DNA from: Streptomyces vietnamensis
GTDB lineage: Bacteria > Actinomycetota > Actinomycetes > Streptomycetales > Streptomycetaceae
Direction of reading: 5' to 3'
Assembly (NCBI RefSeq): GCF_000830005.1
Contig: NZ_CP010407.1
Location: 4,902,001 to 4,966,000, forward strand
Length of the DNA: 64,000 nt
Of the stretch, positions 1-8,527 are shown in pieces. The stretch's first letter is position 1. Each line of letters opens with the position of its first letter. A model generated the notes under the pieces. It was not told the origin of the DNA. It was given only the letters and a program-made list of their open reading frames with translations, and made no database searches. The position numbers and the translations under genes are program-made.

Positions 1-1047
1 GCGGCCGCCGCGGCCGGCGCCCACGCGGCCAAGCTGCAGAAGCGGGACAACAAGTCCCTGTTCACCAAGGCCATGTACGACCAGCCGTACACCGGCCGCA
101 ACAGCTACGGCCCCACCTACGGCACGCACCGCGAGGCCCTGGAGTTCGGCCGCGCCGAGTACGCCCACCTCGCCAAGGTGGCCGCCGAGGTCGGCATCGA
201 CTTCTTCTCCACGGCCTTCGACCGCCCGAGCGTCGACTTCCTCGTCGAGCTGGACCTCCCCGCCATCAAGATCGCGTCCGCGGACGTGACGAACACCCCG
301 CTCCTCGAGTACGCCGCCAAGACCGGCAAGCCGCTGATCGTCAGCACCGGCGGCGCCACCATGGACGAGGTGCGCCGCGCGGTGGAGACCATCCTGCCGC
401 TGAACCCGCAGCTCGCCCTGCTGCAGTGCACGGCCGTCTACCCGGCCGCGCCGAGCGACCTGAACCTCGCCGTCATCGAGACCTTCCGCCGCGAGTTCCC
501 GGACGTCGTGATCGGTTTCTCCGGCCACGACCTCGGCCCGGAGGCCGCCTTCCTGGCACACGCGGTCGGCGCGCGGGTCGTCGAGAAGCACTTCACGATG
601 GACCGCACCCTCCCCGGCACCGACCACCAGTTCTCCCTGGACCCGGGCCAGCTCGCCGAGCTCGTCACCGGCCTGGAGCGCACCCGCCAGGCGCTGGGCT
701 CCCCGGTCAAGCAGTGCAGCGACACGGAGGCGCCGGCCGTCCGCAAGATGGGCAAGAAGATCGTCGCGGCCCGTGACCTGCCCGTCGGCCACGTGCTGAC
801 GGAGGAGGACCTCGCGTACCGCTCGCCGGGCGACGGCATGAAGCCGTACCTCTCCGGTCTCGTGGTGGGCCGCGCGCTGCTGATGCCGTTGCGCGCCGAC
901 GACACCGTTCGCATCCAGGACCTGGCGGACGCGGCCGACTTCCTCCCGCTGGACGAGATCCCCACCGCGGACGGGCTTCCCGCGGCGGCCGGTACGGCCG
1001 GACAGGGCGAGCCGGTCATGGCGACGGAGGGAGTCGTTGTCCACTGA
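1..1047 (+). CDS. NeuB-family PEP condensing enzyme (partial, 5' end missing)
   Basis: The frame is open from base 1, so the start lies upstream; 348 residues are visible. The protein resembles N-acetylneuraminate/nonulosonate synthases, which condense phosphoenolpyruvate with an aldose to give a 2-keto-3-deoxy acid. Visible family motifs are LQKRD near the start, FDRPSVDFL, IKIASADVTN, STGGATMDEV, LLQCTAVYP, GFSGHDLG and EKHFT. They form a TIM barrel followed by a C-terminal SAF (antifreeze-like) domain at about residues 255-320 (KKIVAARDLPVGHVLTEEDL). A 25-residue Ala/Gly-rich tail follows. It is the first visible gene of a tightly packed cluster and overlaps the next gene by 11 bp. No nonulosonate cytidylyltransferase is present, so a metabolite role is inferred rather than cell-surface sialylation. 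The true aldehyde substrate is unknown. Confidence 0.85.
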   Translation, partial: AAAAAGAHAAKLQKRDNKSLFTKAMYDQPYTGRNSYGPTYGTHREALEFGRAEYAHLAKVAAEVGIDFFSTAFDRPSVDFLVELDLPAIKIASADVTNTPLLEYAAKTGKPLIVSTGGATMDEVRRAVETILPLNPQLALLQCTAVYPAAPSDLNLAVIETFRREFPDVVIGFSGHDLGPEAAFLAHAVGARVVEKHFTMDRTLPGTDHQFSLDPGQLAELVTGLERTRQALGSPVKQCSDTEAPAVRKMGKKIVAARDLPVGHVLTEEDLAYRSPGDGMKPYLSGLVVGRALLMPLRADDTVRIQDLADAADFLPLDEIPTADGLPAAAGTAGQGEPVMATEGVVVH

Positions 1048-1840
1048 CCTGCGCGGTGAGGTGGCCGTCGTCACCGGTGCCGCGGGCAGGCTGGGCCGGC
1101 TGTGGAGCCAGACCCTGCTGGCCGCCGGGGCGAACGTGGTCGGCCTGGACCTCGACGAGACGCCGCCGAAGGACGTACAGGAGGTCGCGGACCGGGAGGG
1201 CAGCGGGGACTACGCCGCCGTCTGGGCGGACGTGACCCACCGGCCGTCGCTGGAGCAGTCCCTGCGGTGGTGCCAGGACCGGTTCGGCGCGCCCACCATC
1301 CTGATCAACAACGCCGGTATCGACCAGCCGCCCTCGTCCCGGGTGGGCAACTTCTACTTCGAGGACGTCCCCGAAGAGCTGTCGGCCATGACCCTCGACG
1401 TCAACGCCATCGGGGCGCTGCGCGTCTGTCAGGTCTTCGGCTCGGTGATGGCGGCCCAGGGCCGGGGCGTCATCGTCAACATCGGTTCGCTGTACGGAAG
1501 CGTGGCCCCGTATCCGCCGCTCTACGAGCACCTGGCGAGCGACCCGCCCTTCCTCAAGCCGCCCGCGTACGGCATGTCCAAGGCCGGGGTCGGCGCGCTG
1601 AGCCGGTACCTCGCGGCTCTGTGGGGTCCGCGCGGCGTACGGGTGAACACCCTTTCCCCCGGCGGTGTGCTGGGTGACCAGGACCCGCAGTTCCGGGAGA
1701 AGTTCACCGACCGCGTACCGATGGGCCGGATGGCGCACCCCGAGGACCTCTCCGGTCCGCTGCTCTTCCTCGCCTCGGCCCAGAGCAGCTACGTCACTGG
1801 CCAGGAACTGCTCGTCGACGGCGGCTACACCTGCTGGTGA
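1037..1840 (+). CDS. SDR-family oxidoreductase
   Basis: A 267-aa classical short-chain dehydrogenase/reductase. The TGAAGRLG cofactor motif is at residues 13-20, NNAG near 92, a Ser-containing NIGSLYG segment near 149, and the catalytic YxxxK is Y178/K182. The C-terminus (GQELLVDGGYTCW) is typical of the family. The start is a TTG at 1037 with GGAGG at 1026-1030; it overlaps the end of the NeuB gene, indicating translational coupling. The sequence resembles SDRs that sit beside NeuB in surface-sugar loci, so oxidation or reduction of a sugar hydroxyl is likely. The substrate cannot be read from the sequence. Confidence 0.85.
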   Translation: MSTDLRGEVAVVTGAAGRLGRLWSQTLLAAGANVVGLDLDETPPKDVQEVADREGSGDYAAVWADVTHRPSLEQSLRWCQDRFGAPTILINNAGIDQPPSSRVGNFYFEDVPEELSAMTLDVNAIGALRVCQVFGSVMAAQGRGVIVNIGSLYGSVAPYPPLYEHLASDPPFLKPPAYGMSKAGVGALSRYLAALWGPRGVRVNTLSPGGVLGDQDPQFREKFTDRVPMGRMAHPEDLSGPLLFLASAQSSYVTGQELLVDGGYTCW

Positions 1841-1886
1841 TCCCCGGCCGCGAAGTCCCGGTGGCCCTCCTCCTACGGAGTCATAC

Positions 1887-3845
1887 ATGAACCTGCCCCT
1901 GAGCCGGGTTCCGCTCGCGGAGTTCGACCGCGTGCGCACCGGCATCGAAGACCCCTACGAACGCACGCGCGCCTTCTCCGCGCTGTGCCGGATCAACACC
2001 CTCTACATGGTGATGCGCGCCGGCTCGGGCCATCTCGGTTCGAGCTTCAGCGCCGCCGACGTGGTCAGCCACCTGCTGCTGAACGAGATGACCGACCCCT
2101 GTACGGACGACGGCGACGTCTACTTCTCCTCCAAGGGGCACGACGCCCCCGGCCTGTACTCGGCCCTGATCGGCTTCGGCGCTCTGCCCGAGGACCTGGT
2201 GCACCGGCTGCGCCGGATCGACGGACTGCCCGGACACCCGGACGTGCACACCCCGTTCATGCCGTTCAACACCGGCTCGCTCGGGATGGGCATCTCCAAG
2301 GCCAAGGGTCTCATCCTGGCCGACCGGCAGCTCGGCCGTCGGCGCCGGATGTACGTCATGACCGGCGACGGGGAGCTGCAGGAGGGCCAGAACTGGGAGG
2401 CCCTGGGCAGCACCGCCCATCACGCGATGGGCGAGCTGACCGTCATCGTCGACCACAACAAGATCCAGTCGGACACCTGGGTCGCCGACGTCAACGACCT
2501 GGGCGACCTGATCGCGAAGTTCGAGGCGTTCGGCTGGGGCGCGCTGCGCGTCGACGGGCACGACCAGCAGGCTCTGGAGGCGGCCTTCCGCAAGCGGGCC
2601 GAGGCGTTCCCGGACCGTCCGGTCGTGATCGTCGCCGACACGGTCAAGGGGGGCGGCTGTGCGACCTTCGCCGCGACCTCCATGCCGGCGGACGAGTGGA
2701 TGTACCAGTACCACAGCGGCGCCCCGAGCGACGAGGACCACCGGTCGGCCCACGCCGAACTGGTCACCGCCGCCGACGAGATCCTGCGCCGCGCGGGCCT
2801 GGACCCGCTGCGCCTCGTGCAGGAGGCGCCGCGCGTCCCGCCCGCGCCGCCGTCACTGCGGCTGTTCCAGGCGTACGGCGAGGAGCTGGCGGCGCAGGCC
2901 GAGCAGCGGACGGACATCGTGGCCCTGGACGCGGACCTGGTGCTCGACACCGGTCTGATCCCGTTCTCGGAGCGCCACCCCGACCGCTTCTTCGAGTTCG
3001 GGATCGCCGAGCAGGACATGGTCTCGGCGGCCGGCGGGATGGCCGCGGGCGGACTGCTGCCGTTCGTGCACTCCTTCTCCTGCTTCCTGCACTCGCGGCC
3101 CAACGAGCAGATCTACAACAACGCGACCGAGGGCCGGAAGGTCGTGTACGCCGGCGCGCTGGCCGGACTGCTCCCGGCCCAGCCGGGCCACTCGCACCAG
3201 GCGGTACGCGACGTCAGCGCGATCGGCGCCATGCCGGGGACGGTCGTACTGCAGCCGGCGAACGCCGCCGGGGCGCGGGCCGCGGTGCGGTACTGCCTGG
3301 ACACACCGCACAGCGTCTACCTGCGGATCGCCAGCGTGGCCGTGCCGGCGGAGGTCGACGCGCTCGGCGCGGAGGAACTGCGCACCGGCGTCGGCCGGAT
3401 CGTCCGGGCCGGCGGGCGCACGGTCGCCGTCGGCGCGGGGCCGGTGGTGCTCGGCCAGCTGCTGCGGGCCGCCCAGCTGCTCGAAGCCGACGGCATCGAC
3501 CTCACGGTCGTGGAACTGCCGTGGCTGAACCGGGTCGACGCCGACTGGCTGACCGCCCTCGCGGCCGGTGCGGACCAGCTGATCGTGGTGGAGGACCACT
3601 ACGTCAAGGGCGGCCAGGCGGACCGGATCGCCCGGACCCTGCTGGAGATCGCCCCCGCCGCGTCGCCGTCCTTCCGGGGCGTCGGCCTCACCGAGGTCCC
3701 GCGCTGCGGCACCGACGAGGAGGCCCTCAAGGCCCACGGCCTGCACGCGGAGCAGCTCGCGCGGACCATCCGCGCGGAGGCCGCGGGCACCGGAACCCCG
3801 GGCCCGCTGGACCTCGCCTCCCGTGGGGCCTCCCGCCGGGTCTGA
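1887..3845 (+). CDS. Transketolase (full length, single chain)
   Basis: A 652-aa thiamine-diphosphate enzyme of complete transketolase length, carrying both halves that many bacterial secondary-metabolism homologues split. The TPP-binding motif GDGELQEGQNWEA starts at about residue 161 and is followed by DHNKIQSD. The pyrimidine-binding half contains FFEFGIAEQDM, and a C-terminal transketolase domain follows. Residues corresponding to SKGHDAPGLY and DGLPGHPD near the N-terminus are typical. ATG 1887 is preferred because GGAG lies at 1877-1880; an in-frame extension to 1665 runs inside the upstream gene. The gene is 46 bp after the SDR. It probably transfers a two-carbon ketol unit to make or extend a sugar precursor for the pathway. 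Its place among cluster genes argues against a central-metabolism tkt. Confidence 0.9.
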   Translation: MNLPLSRVPLAEFDRVRTGIEDPYERTRAFSALCRINTLYMVMRAGSGHLGSSFSAADVVSHLLLNEMTDPCTDDGDVYFSSKGHDAPGLYSALIGFGALPEDLVHRLRRIDGLPGHPDVHTPFMPFNTGSLGMGISKAKGLILADRQLGRRRRMYVMTGDGELQEGQNWEALGSTAHHAMGELTVIVDHNKIQSDTWVADVNDLGDLIAKFEAFGWGALRVDGHDQQALEAAFRKRAEAFPDRPVVIVADTVKGGGCATFAATSMPADEWMYQYHSGAPSDEDHRSAHAELVTAADEILRRAGLDPLRLVQEAPRVPPAPPSLRLFQAYGEELAAQAEQRTDIVALDADLVLDTGLIPFSERHPDRFFEFGIAEQDMVSAAGGMAAGGLLPFVHSFSCFLHSRPNEQIYNNATEGRKVVYAGALAGLLPAQPGHSHQAVRDVSAIGAMPGTVVLQPANAAGARAAVRYCLDTPHSVYLRIASVAVPAEVDALGAEELRTGVGRIVRAGGRTVAVGAGPVVLGQLLRAAQLLEADGIDLTVVELPWLNRVDADWLTALAAGADQLIVVEDHYVKGGQADRIARTLLEIAPAASPSFRGVGLTEVPRCGTDEEALKAHGLHAEQLARTIRAEAAGTGTPGPLDLASRGASRRV

Positions 3846-3908
3846 GCGCGGCCCCACCCCCCCCCGGCAACACCCTCTCCGACATCCGAATCCCGAGGAG
3901 TACATCCC

Positions 3909-4583
3909 GTGAAGACCGTCTACAACGACGTCACCCGCCCCCCGGAGGAGCTCATCCAGTCCTTCCGCGAGGTGACCGAGGAGTACAGCCCCAGCTGCCT
4001 CGTCACCGACGCCCGCGCCCGGGTGGGGGGCATCGGCGGCCTGCTGCCCGTCAAGCCGCACCACAAGATCGCCGGCCCGGCGCTCACCGTCTCGCTGTCC
4101 ATCGACGACCTGGTCGACTGCATGCCGCTGCTCAGCCGCGCCAAGCCCGGTGACGTCATCGTCGTCGCCTGTCACGAGACCAAGCGCACCGCCATGTGGG
4201 GCGGGCTGATGTCGACCCTGTCGATGAAGGCGGGCATCGCCGGCGGCATCGTCGACGGCGCGATCCGGGACGTGGACGAGATCCGCGACCTGGACTTCCC
4301 GGTCTGGTACCGCAGCACCGTCCCGCGCCCCTCGCCCAGCGCGGTGCACGACCGCACCGAACCCGTGCAGTTCAACGTCCCCGTGGTGATCGACGGCCAG
4401 GTGATCGAGCCGGGCGACATCGTCGTCGCGGACGAGAACGGCATCGCCGTCGTGCCGAAGAACAGCGCCGAGGAGGTGCTGGAGGGCACCCGCTTCCAGA
4501 TCGGGAAGGAGAAGACGATCCGCGAGAAGATCAACTCGGGTGCCACGCTGGCGGAGCTGCTCGCCGAGTTCGGACACCTGTGA
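3909..4583 (+). CDS. RraA-family protein, HMG/CHA-aldolase-like
   Basis: A 224-aa member of the RraA/4-hydroxy-4-methyl-2-oxoglutarate aldolase family. The Arg-Asp pair used by the aldolase members is present in DGAIRD (R120, D121), inside the characteristic run GIAGGIVDGAIRDVDEI. The proteins of this family are class II pyruvate aldolases or, in the E. coli RraA branch, RNase E inhibitors. Streptomycete homologues within metabolite clusters are better read as aldolase-like. The GTG start at 3909 follows GAGGAG at 3896-3901. A role in cleaving or forming a 2-keto acid made with the NeuB and transketolase products is inferred. The 63-bp gap upstream contains a C-rich run. Confidence 0.75.
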   Translation: MKTVYNDVTRPPEELIQSFREVTEEYSPSCLVTDARARVGGIGGLLPVKPHHKIAGPALTVSLSIDDLVDCMPLLSRAKPGDVIVVACHETKRTAMWGGLMSTLSMKAGIAGGIVDGAIRDVDEIRDLDFPVWYRSTVPRPSPSAVHDRTEPVQFNVPVVIDGQVIEPGDIVVADENGIAVVPKNSAEEVLEGTRFQIGKEKTIREKINSGATLAELLAEFGHL

Positions 4584-5485
4584 TGCGACCGACGCGGATC
4601 CTCCTGACCGGTGCCGACGGGATGCTCGGCCGGGCTCTGACGGCCGCTCTCGCCGCGAGCCCGGCCACCCGGGACTGGCCGCTCCTCGGGGTGTCCCTCG
4701 CCGACTTCGACATCGCGGACCGGGAGGCGCTGGACGCCTGCGTCGACGCGTTCGGCCCGGACGTGGTCATCCACACGGCCGCGCTGGCCGTCGTGGACAC
4801 CTGCGAGACCTCCCCGAAGACGGCGATGCGGGTCAACATCGAGGGCCTGCGCAACATCGCCGCCGCCTGCCGGCGGCACGGGGCCCGACTGCTGTCGCTC
4901 TCCAGCGACTACGTCTTCGACGGCCTCGGCGCCCCGGCCGGCGGTTACCGGGAGGAGGACCTGCCCAACCCGCTCAGCGTCTACGGACTGACCAAGGTCG
5001 CGGGCGAGCGGATCTGCTCCCTCGTGCCCGGCCACCTCAACATCCGGACCTCCTGGCTCTTCGGCGGTACGGACGAAGGGGTGGACGTGGTCCTCGCGGC
5101 GGTGCGACAACTGCGCCGCGGCGAGGCACCCCGGCTGATCCACGACCAGTTCAGCCTGCCGACGTACACCGCCGACCTGGCCGACGCGCTGGTCTTCCTG
5201 CTGACCCGCGAGACCCCGGTCACCGGCACGCTGCACATCGCCAACAGCGGCACCGCGAGCTGGTACGAGGTGGGCCGGGAGATCCGCGCCGTGCTCGGCA
5301 CCGGACCGCAGCCGCTGCCGCTGCCCATGGCGGAGTGCGGGTTCATCGGCGGCCGGCCCGTCGACTCCACCCTCGGCACCGCGCGGCTGGCCGGGCTCGG
5401 CCTGGTCCTGCCGCACTGGCGCGACGCCCTGCACCGCTTCCTTGCCGACCTCCCCGCCGACGCCCCCGAGGACGCCGTGAGATGA
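4583..5485 (+). CDS. RmlD-like NAD(P)-dependent sugar reductase (extended SDR)
   Basis: A 300-aa extended SDR resembling dTDP-4-dehydrorhamnose reductase. The Rossmann motif TGADGMLG is at residues 9-16, with SSDYVFDG, YGLTKVAGE (catalytic YxxxK) and RTSWLFGG downstream, all hallmarks of RmlD proteins. The start codon overlaps the upstream stop (TGATG, 4581-4585), so it is translationally coupled to the RraA-like gene. No other dTDP-rhamnose genes (RmlA, B, C) are in the window. It may therefore act on a free or otherwise activated sugar-like intermediate of this cluster rather than on dTDP-rhamnose. Confidence 0.8.
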   Translation: MRPTRILLTGADGMLGRALTAALAASPATRDWPLLGVSLADFDIADREALDACVDAFGPDVVIHTAALAVVDTCETSPKTAMRVNIEGLRNIAAACRRHGARLLSLSSDYVFDGLGAPAGGYREEDLPNPLSVYGLTKVAGERICSLVPGHLNIRTSWLFGGTDEGVDVVLAAVRQLRRGEAPRLIHDQFSLPTYTADLADALVFLLTRETPVTGTLHIANSGTASWYEVGREIRAVLGTGPQPLPLPMAECGFIGGRPVDSTLGTARLAGLGLVLPHWRDALHRFLADLPADAPEDAVR

Positions 5486-6822
5486 ACACCCGACACCGCT
5501 GGCGCACCTGGTCCAACGCGGCCGAGTGCACCCCGCTGCAGCTCACCCGGCCGGAGACGGAGGACGGCATAGCCGAGGCCGTGGCGCGGGCCGCCCGCGA
5601 GGACCTGGTCCTCCGGGCGGCCGGCACCGGCCACTCCTTCAACGCCCTGGCGGCCACGGACGACGCGCTGGTGGACCTCACCCGCTACCGGGGCGTCGTG
5701 GCCGTCGACCACGACGCCCCGTCGGTCACCGTCAGGGCCGGCACCCGGCTCGGCGAGCTGGCCGCCGCCCTGCACCGGGAGGGACTGGCCCTGCCCAACA
5801 TCGGCACCCTCGCCGAGCAGACGGTGGCCGGCGCGATCTCCACCGGCAACCACGGCACCGGGCTCGCCCACCCGCCGCTGGCGGCGGAGGTCCTGGCCGT
5901 ACGCCTGGTGGACGCCGAGGGCGAGGTCCGGCAGCTGACCCGGGAGGATCCCGAACTCCTGGCCTGCGCCCGCGTCTCCCTCGGCGCCCTGGGAGTGCTG
6001 TCCACGATCACCCTGCGCTGCGTACCGGCGTACAACCTGCGCACGGTCTCCGGAAGCGAACCGCTGGACGCCGTCCTGGAGCGGTTCGGGCAGTGGGCGG
6101 GCAGCGCCGACCACGTGACCCTGTCCTGGCAGCCCTGGGGCGACACGGCCGGCACCCTGGCCTGCCACCGCACCACCGAGCCGGTCACCCCCGGTGGCGA
6201 CCGGCGGCGCTACCGGACCACGGCCGGCGAGCTGTGGGCCGGGGCGCTGGGACTCGCCGGAGCGGGCGTCCCCGCGGCGGTACCGAGGCTGACGGGCCTG
6301 TTCCCCGGCGGCGACACCGGCCCGTACACCGGGACCGGACACCGGGTCCACACCTTCCCGCAGCCGGTGCGGTTCCACGCCCTGGAGCACGCGCTGCCGC
6401 TGGAGCGGGTGCCCGAGGCACTGCGCGCCCTGCGGCCGGCTCTGCGTGGCCGCGGCATCCACTCCCCCTACTCGGTGCTGGTACGCGTCGGCGCCGGCGA
6501 CGACGCCCCGCTCAGCCCCGCGTACGGCGGACCCACCGGCTATGTGAACCTCACCGTTCCCAGGAGCGCCCGCTACCGGGTGCTGCTGCGCACGGTCGAG
6601 GCGGTCATGCGCGAGCACGGCGGCCGGCCGCACTGGGGCAAGGCGCACACCGCGGACGCGGCGGTCCTCGCCGGACGCTACCCGCGCTGGGACGACTTCC
6701 AGCGGGTACGGGCGCAGCTGGACCCGAAGGGCCGCTTCACCAGCGACTACATCCGCCGCGTACTGGGTCCGGTACGGGCCCCGGCCGCCGTGCCGGAAGC
6801 CGCAGGGGAAGGGGTCCGGTGA
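5482..6822 (+). CDS. FAD-linked oxidoreductase of the D-arabinono-1,4-lactone/alditol oxidase family
   Basis: A 446-aa flavoprotein. The N-terminal PCMH-type FAD domain shows RAAGTGHSF and GAISTGNHGTG (residues about 45-125). The C-terminal ALO domain has HWGK near 390 and ends with a DPKGRFTSDYIRRVLG segment, as in L-gulonolactone, arabinonolactone and alditol oxidases. These enzymes oxidise a sugar alcohol or lactone with O2, giving H2O2. No covalent-FAD histidine was assigned with confidence. The ATG at 5482 overlaps the previous stop (ATGA). Oxidation of a polyol intermediate to an aldehyde or acid before amination is a plausible role. Confidence 0.85.
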   Translation: MNTRHRWRTWSNAAECTPLQLTRPETEDGIAEAVARAAREDLVLRAAGTGHSFNALAATDDALVDLTRYRGVVAVDHDAPSVTVRAGTRLGELAAALHREGLALPNIGTLAEQTVAGAISTGNHGTGLAHPPLAAEVLAVRLVDAEGEVRQLTREDPELLACARVSLGALGVLSTITLRCVPAYNLRTVSGSEPLDAVLERFGQWAGSADHVTLSWQPWGDTAGTLACHRTTEPVTPGGDRRRYRTTAGELWAGALGLAGAGVPAAVPRLTGLFPGGDTGPYTGTGHRVHTFPQPVRFHALEHALPLERVPEALRALRPALRGRGIHSPYSVLVRVGAGDDAPLSPAYGGPTGYVNLTVPRSARYRVLLRTVEAVMREHGGRPHWGKAHTADAAVLAGRYPRWDDFQRVRAQLDPKGRFTSDYIRRVLGPVRAPAAVPEAAGEGVR

Positions 6823-6823
6823 C

Positions 6824-7486
6824 ATGGTCGTGCGAGCGATCCTCCTCGACTTCGACGGGCTGATCTGCGACACCGAGCAGGCCGCCCGCGACTCCTGGAC
6901 CGCGCTGTTCGCCTCCCACGGGCTCGACTTCCCGGACGGCCTGTGGCGGCGGATGGCCGGCCGGCACGACGGGGAGGACCTGGCGCTGGCCCGGCTGGCG
7001 GACGAACTGGGCGCCCCCGTGCCCCCGGAGGAGCGGGAGCGGCGGCTCGGACTGAAGGCCGAGCTCTGCCGCGCGCAGGGACTGCGGCCGGGCGTCACCG
7101 CCCTGTTGGACGAGGCCGAACGGCGCGGTGTCCCCGCGCACGTCGTGTCCAGCTCGTCGGCCGACTGGGTGGAGCCGCACCTGCTGCGGCTCGGCGTCCG
7201 CGACCGTTTCGCCTCGCTGGTGACCGGCGACCTCGTGGAGCGGCGCAAACCCGCACCGGACCTCTACCTGCTCGCCCTGCGGCGCGCCGGCCTGTCCCCA
7301 CGGGAGGCGTACGCCTTCGAGGACTCCCCGGTCGGTCTGCGCGCCGCGCGCGCCGCCGGTCTGCGCTGCGTCGTGGTGCCGTCGGCCGCCGCCGAGGGCG
7401 CCGCCCTGGACGGGGCGTCCGCCGTACTCGACTCGCTCGACGAGTTCCACTTCGACCAGCACACGGAAGGAAGCCACTCCCGATGA
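6824..7486 (+). CDS. HAD-superfamily phosphatase (subfamily IA)
   Basis: A 220-aa haloacid-dehalogenase-type hydrolase. Motif I is DFDGLICDTE (nucleophile Asp and second Asp near residue 9-11), motif II is the VVSSSSADW region, motif III is the Lys of RRKPAPDLY, and motif IV is FEDSPVG. The alpha-helical cap lies between motifs I and II. The start is one base after the previous stop. NeuB-type synthases often make 9-phosphate sugars that need dephosphorylation. A phosphatase in this operon is therefore consistent with removing phosphate from a NeuB or transketolase product, which is inference. Confidence 0.85.
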   Translation: MVVRAILLDFDGLICDTEQAARDSWTALFASHGLDFPDGLWRRMAGRHDGEDLALARLADELGAPVPPEERERRLGLKAELCRAQGLRPGVTALLDEAERRGVPAHVVSSSSADWVEPHLLRLGVRDRFASLVTGDLVERRKPAPDLYLLALRRAGLSPREAYAFEDSPVGLRAARAAGLRCVVVPSAAAEGAALDGASAVLDSLDEFHFDQHTEGSHSR

Positions 7487-8475
7487 GCGACACCCTCGCC
7501 CAGCACCCCGCGGCGCCCGGCGGCGGGGCGGGCGCCCTTGCCAGCCCCGGTGCCGGGCACCCGGACTGGATCTGGCGCAGCGGCGAACTGCTGCCCTGGG
7601 AGGAGGCCCGGATCCACGTCAACGCCGTCGGCCACGCCTCGGCCGCCGCAGTCTTCGAAGGCATCAAGGCGTACCGGGCCGCGGACGGCGAGCGCCTGCT
7701 GCTGTTCCGGCTGCGCGAGCACCTGGAGCGCCTGCGGACCTCCGCCCGGATCTGTCGTCTCGACCTCCCGTACAGCACCGACGAGATGGTCGACGCGGTG
7801 GTGCGCACCATACGGGCCAACGGCTACCGCGACGACGCCTACATCCGCCCCTGGGCCTTCCCCGAAGGCATCATCCGGGAGCAGATGGTGCCCGCCGGCG
7901 CCCGCTGCGAACTGGTCGTCGACACCTGGCCGTTCGACAGCGGACTCAAGCGGACGCAGGGCTGTCGCGCGGCGGTCAGCTCCTGGCTGCGCATCAGCGA
8001 CGCCTCCACCCCGCCTCGCGTGAAGGCGTTCTCGAACTACCACAACGGCCGCCTGGCGCTGATGGAGGCGCGGGAGAACGGCCACGACTGGCCGATCCTG
8101 CTCAACGAGCGCCACAAGGTCACCGAAGGCGCCGCCGCCTGCCTCGCGCTGGTCCGCGACGGTGTGGTGATCACCCCCTCGCTGACCAGCGGCGTGCTGG
8201 ACAGCATCACCCGCTCCACGGCCCTCACCCTGCTGCGTGAGCTGGGCGTGCCCGTCGAGGAGCGCGAGGTGGACCGCACCGAGCTGTACCTGGCCGACGA
8301 GCTGTTCTTCATGGGCACCGCCTGGGAGATCCTCCCGGTCACCTCGATCGACGGTCTGCCGGTCGGCACGGGCGTGCCGGGGCCGGTCACCGGGCGGTTG
8401 GAGGCCGCGTACACCCGGCTGGTGCGCGGGGAGAGCGGCGAGCACCGCGACTGGTTCACCGAACTGCACATCTGA
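7483..8475 (+). CDS. Branched-chain amino-acid aminotransferase-like PLP enzyme (class IV)
   Basis: A 330-aa fold-type IV aminotransferase of the IlvE type. The PLP Schiff-base lysine is K181 in RVKAFSNYHNG. Other family segments are AAAVFEGIKAY, AYIRPWAF, ERHKVTEGAAAC and DELFFMGTAWEI. ATG 7483 overlaps the end of the HAD gene by 4 bp (ATGA), with GGAAGG about 11 bp upstream. These enzymes interconvert 2-keto acids and amino acids using glutamate. Next to a PEP-condensing enzyme that makes a 2-keto acid, it most likely supplies the alpha-amino group of a non-proteinogenic amino acid. The alternative is a dedicated supply of valine or leucine. Confidence 0.87.
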   Translation: MSDTLAQHPAAPGGGAGALASPGAGHPDWIWRSGELLPWEEARIHVNAVGHASAAAVFEGIKAYRAADGERLLLFRLREHLERLRTSARICRLDLPYSTDEMVDAVVRTIRANGYRDDAYIRPWAFPEGIIREQMVPAGARCELVVDTWPFDSGLKRTQGCRAAVSSWLRISDASTPPRVKAFSNYHNGRLALMEARENGHDWPILLNERHKVTEGAAACLALVRDGVVITPSLTSGVLDSITRSTALTLLRELGVPVEEREVDRTELYLADELFFMGTAWEILPVTSIDGLPVGTGVPGPVTGRLEAAYTRLVRGESGEHRDWFTELHI

Positions 8476-8527
8476 GACGCGGCCTCGCGGTGCCGCGGTC
8501 GAGGATCGATTCCAGGAAGGACGCGTG

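Noticed and set aside
1..1047. Sialic-acid capsule locus
   Set aside because: No cytidylyltransferase, sialyltransferase or polysaccharide export gene is visible. The missing left side could still change this.
1887..3845. Housekeeping transketolase
   Set aside because: No pentose-phosphate or Calvin-type neighbours; it is embedded in a packed cluster of tailoring and ligase genes.
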